A DNA stretch of 64,000 bases from Termitomyces sp. T153 (Eukaryota; Basidiomycota; Agaricomycetes; Agaricales; Lyophyllaceae), in contig JACKQL020000012.1 in assembly GCA_018296165.2 (NCBI GenBank), forward strand, positions 806,001-870,000. Reading direction: 5' to 3'. How positions within the stretch are numbered: the stretch's first letter is position 1; each line of letters starts with the position of its first letter. The notes below the pieces were generated by a model. That model had not been told where the DNA came from and did not search any database. It worked only from the letters and a program-made list of their open reading frames with translations. This document shows positions 58,399 through 64,000 of this stretch, piece after piece. The position numbers and the translations under genes were made by a program.

Positions 58399-58600
58399 AT
58401 CCTCCTTTCTTCCCATACTGGAAGTGATTGACAGATGCAGCAATTATTCCAAGAGTCTATGTCTATCCACAGAAATCCTCCTTTCTTCCCATACTGGAAG
58501 TGATTGACAGATGCAGCAATTATTCCAAGAGTCTATGTCTATCCACAGAAATTTTAGAAAATCTGATCTCTTCTTGACTATGACTGCCAATCCAAAGTGA
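58399..58600 (+). mobile_element. Helitron Rep fragment with 76-bp tandem duplication
   Basis: On the + strand the sequence reads TGSD-QMQQLFQESMSIHRNFRKSDLFLTMTANPK-like, corresponding to the Helitron Rep at 15,000-15,170 (minus). The 76-bp block 58,399-58,474 is repeated exactly at 58,475-58,550. Only about 120 bp of unique Helitron sequence is left. Confidence 0.75.
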
Positions 58601-58662
58601 TATCTTTTGTTCTTGACACCTCTACTCTCCATCATTAAGCATCATCAAGCTCTATTTCACAC

Positions 58663-59320
58663 CATGGCTATTGTACATCTCCTGAAGTCCATCAGCTCAC
58701 CCAAGAGTCCATCCTACCAGCAAGCTTCAACAACACATCAAGTGACCATGAAAAGCAGAAGCATACTGGATGCCACCATCAATTCAATCACAACTTGATG
58801 CACTCTCACATGCATATGTCATGCTTCAACAAGAAAACCATGATCTGTACTCAGAAAACTCAACCCTCCAAACACACTCACACACTGTGCCTTGCAGGTA
58901 CTGCAATACAAGACTTTCATTGTCATCTCAATGCCAAGGACAAAAGGCAGTCAAAGCAGCAGAAACTCAATATTGCTTTGAGATAGCTCATTTGGATGAA
59001 GGCCTGACTGAGGTTAGCACAAGAGCAGGAGGCAGTCCAAGTAGAAGAGGAGGCAAGGAATCATGATGCATGGGAATTGTGAGCTGCAAAGAAGGCAGAG
59101 AGAGAGGAGCAATGATGTTAGCAAGACCCAAATACACCATTTATGGGTGTGTTGGTTTCAAAATCCAAGGCTGACCTTCAGGACATTGCACAGGCTTTAC
59201 GCCTTTCAACAAATGATCAGATGAAGGATTTGTTGGGATGGATTAATGCTCATTTTGATGCCATCCCTACCTTGCATGAAGATTCCTGGTACAAAGGTAT
59301 CTTCCACTAGACATGACATT
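58663..59320 (+). pseudogene. Transposon-type ORF with coiled coil, CxxC and SAP-like segment
   Basis: Pieces in shifting frames: MAIVHLLKSISSPKSPSYQQA at 58,663; LDALSHAYVMLQQENHDLYSEN, a coiled coil, then VPCRYCNTRLSL with a CxxC; later a KSKADLQDIAQALRLSTNDQ stretch followed by MKDLLGWINAHFD (about 59,165-59,270). The last two resemble the helix-extended-helix of SAP/HeH DNA-binding domains. Similar proteins are widespread as repeats in agaricomycete genomes, so I take it as transposon-associated. The function of such proteins is not established. Confidence 0.5.
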
Positions 59321-59329
59321 GACTTGCTG

Positions 59330-60725
59330 TTTCATGGACCAAGAATGAAGCTTCATGCAGTAATACAATACCCACAGCTGCACCTAACTTTCCACTAGCA
59401 TTCCATTTCATACCACTGCCAATGAGCCTGCTTTTATTAAACATTGTCAATCAAGCCCATCTACCATTTCATCCTGCTTCACAACATAGCACTTACCCAT
59501 CTTGGCACATTCCTGTATCAAACCTACTTCATTCAATGTACATTCTTCCTCCACCCTTCCAATATCTGTGTCATGATGCAATGTCTATTTATTGTACCTC
59601 ACTGATCTTGTTACTTTACTATACTCACTATTTGCATATGTCTTGACCATTCTTTGCACAACCCTATTTATATTACATAGTTTCTACTTAAATACCTGTT
59701 AATACATAATCCTGTTGTCCTGGGATGCACCATGAGATCAATGACTCTGGGTGTCTTTGGTGTCTTTGACACACCAGAGTGGAGATGAAATTGGTTCTAT
59801 GACTCAGCATTATGATCTGTGACACAAGTTTTGAAACTCCAAACTTTTGGGACATGCTCAACTGGCATTGCTCCAACACAGCAATACATCTACTGTTCTC
59901 TTACTCAACATTAAAAAGGTATTGTCAATCCCTCATTATAGATGAATTGATCAAAATTTTGAAACTCCCAACTAATGATAGTAGGACCTATGCTTACATT
60001 TGCCTTTGCTTTACTTCCTCATCCATCTAGGCTGCCACTGAGGTGGTTAGCAAATGCTAGCTACTTTTGTTAGAAACCTAGACTGGAGTGTACATAGACT
60101 TAGATAGATATGTGTGAATATAGATCTATACAGTAAAGTTAGTGGCCATGTAATGTAATAGTTACTCACCCTCAGTCCGATACAAATGACTGATGGCACT
60201 ATCTACCAGTGTCCGAATATGAGATAGGTGTGAACAATGCACCCATTGTCCGTCGTTTGGGCCACCAATCATGCGAACAATGCGCTCATCATTTGTTGCT
60301 CGGCCCATAAATTTGCGCCATCAATTGCATGGCCCCTCCCACGCAATGTTGGCCCATGTGTGTAGACAATAGACAAGGTGTGTGTGTGTGGTGACGTCAT
60401 GTAAGTCCAACAACTTTTCTTTTTCTGTTGTTCTTTTTCTGATATTAGCTTAACATAGCGTTGTCACAAACCACTAGTGCCATTTAGTATTGGGTTGACA
60501 TGACTGATACGTCCACATCGTATGATGTGAGGAGTACCAAAACTTATACTTACATACATACAGTAGAGCAACTTCAGGTGAAAAATCACGCACAAGTGAC
60601 CACGGTGATACCGTCTACTATGCGTATCATACACAATTCATACGTATACACGCGCTCGCAACAGCTTGAATAAGTAGTATGTAGTCGTACAACCAAGCTC
60701 GGAGTATGGACGATATCTCCAAGTA
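59330..60725. other. Intergenic; CpG content changes at about 60,160
   Basis: 59,330-60,160 is CpG-poor without a recognised gene. From about 60,165 CpG becomes common again, and a TG dinucleotide run sits near 60,380. No gene is supported. This is the left edge of the right-hand host island. Confidence 0.5.
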
Positions 60726-60731
60726 CCAAGA

Positions 60732-61150
60732 ACCAAGAACCAAAGAATACAATATACATCTCAAGTACCTAAAAGTATGGAATACGTATCAACCACGAAA
60801 AAAAAACAGATCATTTCGTCTGTATACGTATTTGAGTTGTTATGCGGAGGCAGGTATGACAAATGAGGGTGAATGACTTCGTCCGGCGTGATAAGTAAAT
60901 AAGGAGTGTTAGAGTTGGTGTAGGGATACAAGATGCCAGATAAAAAAACAAAAAAAAGGAAAGGGAAGGTGGGGAATACTCGCCTGAAGGCGTAGATAAG
61001 TAAGTATGTAAGGAGCGTTACGTATGATATAATATGCCAGCCAGTGGGTGGGTAGATGAATACATAGATAGATAGGTATCAGCGCAGTACCCCGATATCA
61101 TAAAATAAAAGAGCCCGGAAACGAAAGACGATAATACTTACGCCTATTGA
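60732..61150 (-). repeat. Non-coding part of the right inverted-repeat arm
   Basis: The 3' flank of the intact Cys-rich gene, matched in reverse complement by 2643-3068. Includes the words caatatacatctcaagtacc and gataagtaaataaggagtg. Confidence 0.7.
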
Positions 61151-62424
61151 TTAGGCCTCACTCATCCTCTCAGCATCCACACTCGAATCCACAACCTCCC
61201 CGAGCGCTTTCACACTTGCTTTTCCTTTCCTCATCCCCGTCCCTCTCGTCTTTGCCTTTGCCACCGCCGCACTCGGACCTTTCCTTTCCCTCCCCCTCTC
61301 AGGGGACACCGACGCCGACGCCGAGTCCTTTCTCGATCTCGGAGACACAGACACGATCACGACCTGCACCTTGCCCTTGTTGGTCGCATGGGCATGTGCG
61401 TGATCGGGGGACGAAGGCCGTGAGGTAAAAGGAGGCGCAAGGACGAGTGGGCTGCTTGTTTTGGGCTTTGGTGTCGCTGTGGATTTGGGTTTGGGTTTGG
61501 GTTTAGAGGCTCGTGATTGCGGGTTGGGTGATGATGAGAGCGTCAAGGCGGGAGGAGCGTCGTCGATGTCCATTTTGTTGGACGCTTCGTGAGCAGAGTC
61601 CGGCTTGGACTTGGGAAGATGCGCGTGCGTGCGTGCTTTCTTGCGGCTGTTTGAAGATTGCGGTGAGGTGTTGGTAGATGGATGTGAAGACGTCAAGGAC
61701 TGCTCGTCACACTCGTCCTCGTCGCCTTCAACATCAGCGACCAGTCGACCACGTTTGCGCGTGGAGCGCGGGGACATCCCGCAGCGGAGCCGCTCGCAAG
61801 AGACGAGCTTGTCGTCGTGCATCGTCGAGTCTGCGCGGAACCGCGCGCGTTTGGTGTCTGTCTGCAAATAAAATGAGAATCCATTATAATAAAGGGACGT
61901 GGAAAATGCATATATACCGTGTGCTGACCTTCATAGCACCACCCGTCCGGCGGGCCCATGTCCCCATCGCCCTCCACCGTCTTCCCACAGCAATTCCACA
62001 GCGTCTCATACAACGTCCCCGTCCCCTTCGCCCGCGCCGACACCCTCTCTACCTCCGCGCTCTCATCGTCATGCGCGACAAGACAGCTCCGATCCGTGTT
62101 CTCGATCTCAAAGAAGGACTTGTGGCACCGCACGCAGTGGAGCTCGGGCGGGGGCGCGAGCGAGGCGAAGAACGTGGATAGGTGGTGGAGCGTTGCGGAG
62201 TCGAGGGTGGTGTTGGAAGGGTGTAGATGCGAAAGCGTGTAGGCATGCAGAGTCTGGGGCGGGATGGTCTGGATGTAGGCGCGTAGGACGGCTGAGCTGG
62301 GTGTGGAGGGCGGCGGGGACGGCGTGGAGGGGGGTTCGGGGGCGTGGTTGTCGACGACGGAGGGTGAGGGCGTGCGGAGTTGGGCAGCAGACTCTCTTTT
62401 GCGCGAAAAGAGCCCAAAGACCAT
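61151..62424 (-). CDS. Cys-rich, Ser/Arg-rich host protein, 405 residues
   Basis: Exon 1 62,424-61,918 and exon 2 61,861-61,151 are joined by a 56-bp intron (GTATAT..TTTGCAG) in phase 0. The start MVFGLFSRKRES is the first ATG of the open frame. After a Pro/Ser-rich start, a conserved-looking block (about residues 95-200) has CVRCHKSFFEIENTDRSC, an AHDDES, WNCCG, GWCYEGQH and ERLRCG. This set of Cys and His could bind zinc. The second half is low complexity, Ser/Lys/Pro/Arg-rich with the nuclear-localisation-like SRKKARTHA. I do not recognise a named family. The 3' half is duplicated in inverted orientation at 1,962-2,642. CpG-rich, as expected of an active host gene. Confidence 0.8.
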
Positions 62425-62429
62425 CGTGG

Positions 62430-63070
62430 TTGGAGGGAAGTGGCGGTTGCGGCGAGGCTGATCGCATCAGTACTCACTATGCTACAAATGAAACATTGAT
62501 CGATAAACAAAGAAGCAACATCATACCAGGTAGTGTTCAGAATCAGTTTTTTTTAGAATGCTGAAACACAGAACAGAATCCTTTCAGCCGTTACGACTTT
62601 GTCATTACTAAGACTCACCGTTTCTCAACGAGAAGAGGCTGAAAAGTGCAGTTTGGGAAAACAGAGCTTCAGTTGAGTGTTGCAAATCCTGAGATTTTTT
62701 ACATTTGCGCCATTACATTGGAAAATGTATTACGAGTGGTTAGCGGCCTTGGCGCCAACCAGATAGAATCTTTTGGGTATCGATAAGTTTCGACCTCTCA
62801 TCTCAAAACGATGTATCAAGCCAGGAGTGTAAGTGATGGATCGACGACGGGTATTGTTCTCGTTTGTGTTGATCTTACAGAATGCAGGTTAGATGAAATG
62901 TGAATCGGATTCTCGTAAAGCTCATATTGCTCCATGAGACAGAGTGCAGATTACCTTGCGATCTATGAGCTACGAGAGGCCCGTGCGTGAGAATAGCCGC
63001 TGTCACAAATTGATGAGAGTACTTATTTGCTTTCCCTCCTTCCACGATTTCCACTAAGCCTTCGTGACAG
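62430..63070. other. Intergenic between Cys-rich gene and patatin fragment
   Basis: No gene supported. It should contain the divergent promoters of the two flanking genes. No TATA box is clear. Confidence 0.4.
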
Positions 63071-63077
63071 TTCAATT

Positions 63078-63525
63078 ATGGTTGCCGCTATGCAGAATAT
63101 CGACCCAAACCAAATTCAGCATGGAATAAGGATTCTATCCTTAGGTATGCCTATTTGACCACAAAATACAATATCCCAGATGACGGTGGTATACGTGGCC
63201 TTTCTGAACTTATCATTCTTCGAGAAATTATGTTTCGACTTATGTGCTTGGAAAATACCAGATCTCTACCTAAGCCTTGTGACTATTTTGATATTATTGG
63301 TGGAGTTGGAACAGGAGGGTATGTCACAACACCACTTACAAAGTTAGCTATTCAAAGAGAGTATATTAGAGTCATTGCATTGATGCTTGGCTGACCCCAT
63401 ATGCCTATTGACCTGGCTATAGAGAAGTATGTCAACTTTAGCCAGAATGTCTACTCTGATGTCAAAAAATGAAGCATGAGCTCTTACAAGTTCAAGGCCT
63501 CTGTCTTTGAATCTGGTATGAGAGA
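63078..63525 (+). pseudogene. Patatin-like phospholipase N-terminal fragment, cut by an LTR
   Basis: Starts MVAAMQNIDPNQIQHGIRILSL, with a short intron (GTATGCC..CCCAG, 35 bp) to DDGGIRGLSELIILREI, the oxyanion-hole GGxRG region of patatins. Next come YFDIIGGVGTGG, where the nucleophile motif GxSxG has Gly in place of Ser, and after a second intron (GTATGT..ATTAG) VIALMLG, a stop, then MPIDLAIEKYVNFSQNVYSD and another stop. Both stops (TGA) are explained by C-to-T type changes (CGA and TGG). The LTR at 63,526 ends it. Intact relatives hydrolyse lipid acyl groups; many fungal ones are the effector part of NLR-like proteins. This copy is not functional. Confidence 0.75.
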
Positions 63526-64000
63526 TGTTATAACCCACTTTCTAGACCCCTGACTTTGTTTCCAACCTGCTTGCTTCCTTGAGCCCTTCACAATGCCCTG
63601 CTAAACTCCCCCAACCCTTGCCCATTCTCTGTGCCCATACTGAGTAACTCTGATGCTTCTCCAGCAAACCCTGACAGCCCCCTGGCCAACTCCAATGCCT
63701 TCTCTGCAGCCATTGACACTTCTCCTGAGCCCCTGGAACCTTTCCCCACTGTTTCTGGCCCTGTCATATGCTTCCAGATCACTGCCCTAGTTCACCTGAC
63801 CTGCTCTGGAGCATTATGACAACTCTGGAGCAGCCTGCATTCCTAGCTGATCCCATCAGAATATTGCCATGGCCTGCCTCTTGATCATACCCAACACCTG
63901 TCAATTCCACGCAGCTCTGTCAAGCCCCACCACCATACCTGCTGTCCTCCAGAGCTATTCAGTAGTCAGTATATAAGTTGTAGAGTAGCTCCTCATACTC
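63526..64000 (+). mobile_element. LTR (5' part), same family as the solo LTR at 10.3-11.4 kb; runs off the window
   Basis: Begins TGTTATAACCC. Shares gacagccccctggccaactc-like, agccccaccacca and the TATA word AGTCAGTATATAAG with the minus strand of 10,290-11,442. Nearly CpG-free, unlike the solo LTR. Confidence 0.75.

Noticed and set aside
61605..62564. Long plus-strand open frames, including one of 221 residues
   Set aside because: They are antisense to the Cys-rich gene; the minus-strand model has a good intron and a duplicated, recognisable protein, while these are Arg/Pro/Ser-rich shadows typical of GC-rich coding DNA.
62875..63075. Minus-strand 66-residue frame
   Set aside because: No homologue, no motif and no splice partners; likely chance.

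Overview
This window looks like a piece of a basidiomycete genome, probably an Agaricomycete. The genes have many short introns (about 45-80 bp, GT..AG). The transposon load is typical of that group: a Helitron, at least three Ty3/gypsy-like LTR families, solo LTRs and tRNA-like repeats. Most of the window between about 8 and 60 kb is transposon sequence in which CpG has almost vanished. CpG-rich, gene-bearing islands sit at about 2-8, 18.6-20, 27.5-31.7, 33.6-39.9 and 60.2-63 kb. I cannot name the species.

The islands hold one recurring cassette: an omega-like glutathione S-transferase (GST), then gene 2 (unknown, acidic serine-rich tail), facing gene 1 (unknown, four exons). Copy 1 (3.1-8.2 kb, + orientation) has a broken GST, gene 2 and an intact gene 1. 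Copy 2 (28.5-31.6 kb) has a gene 2 stub, an intact gene 1 and a broken GST. Copy 3 (33.6-39.9 kb) has a broken GST, an intact gene 1, gene 2 and the only GST that looks functional (38,276-39,524, minus strand, seven exons including a 4-nt microexon). All three gene 1 copies keep their reading frame across all four exons. A further gene, a 405-residue Cys-rich protein at 61,151-62,424, has its 3' half duplicated in inverted orientation at 1,962-3,068. The whole 58-kb interval is therefore bracketed by an inverted repeat.

Between the islands lie: a decayed autonomous Helitron (12.0-17.6 kb, minus) with Rep HUH, two-tyrosine and PIF1 helicase parts; a solo LTR with a 5-bp target duplication (10,290-11,442); a gag-only LTR element (23,821-28,499) inserted into gene 2 copy 2; and a very large Ty3/gypsy element (about 42-57 kb, minus, family A). 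Family A carries an oppositely oriented gene between its pol region and its 3' LTR. The same antisense gene is found in a second partial copy at 20.2-23.7 kb. Another gypsy element (family B, 42.4-46.3 kb) is nested in the family A LTR. At the right edge a patatin-like gene fragment is cut by an LTR that runs off the window.

Most novel are the triplicated cassette of two unrecognised genes, the antisense Cys-cluster gene inside an LTR retrotransposon, and an LTR pair in which one LTR has lost all 11 CpGs while its partner keeps them, marking a sharp methylation/deamination boundary.
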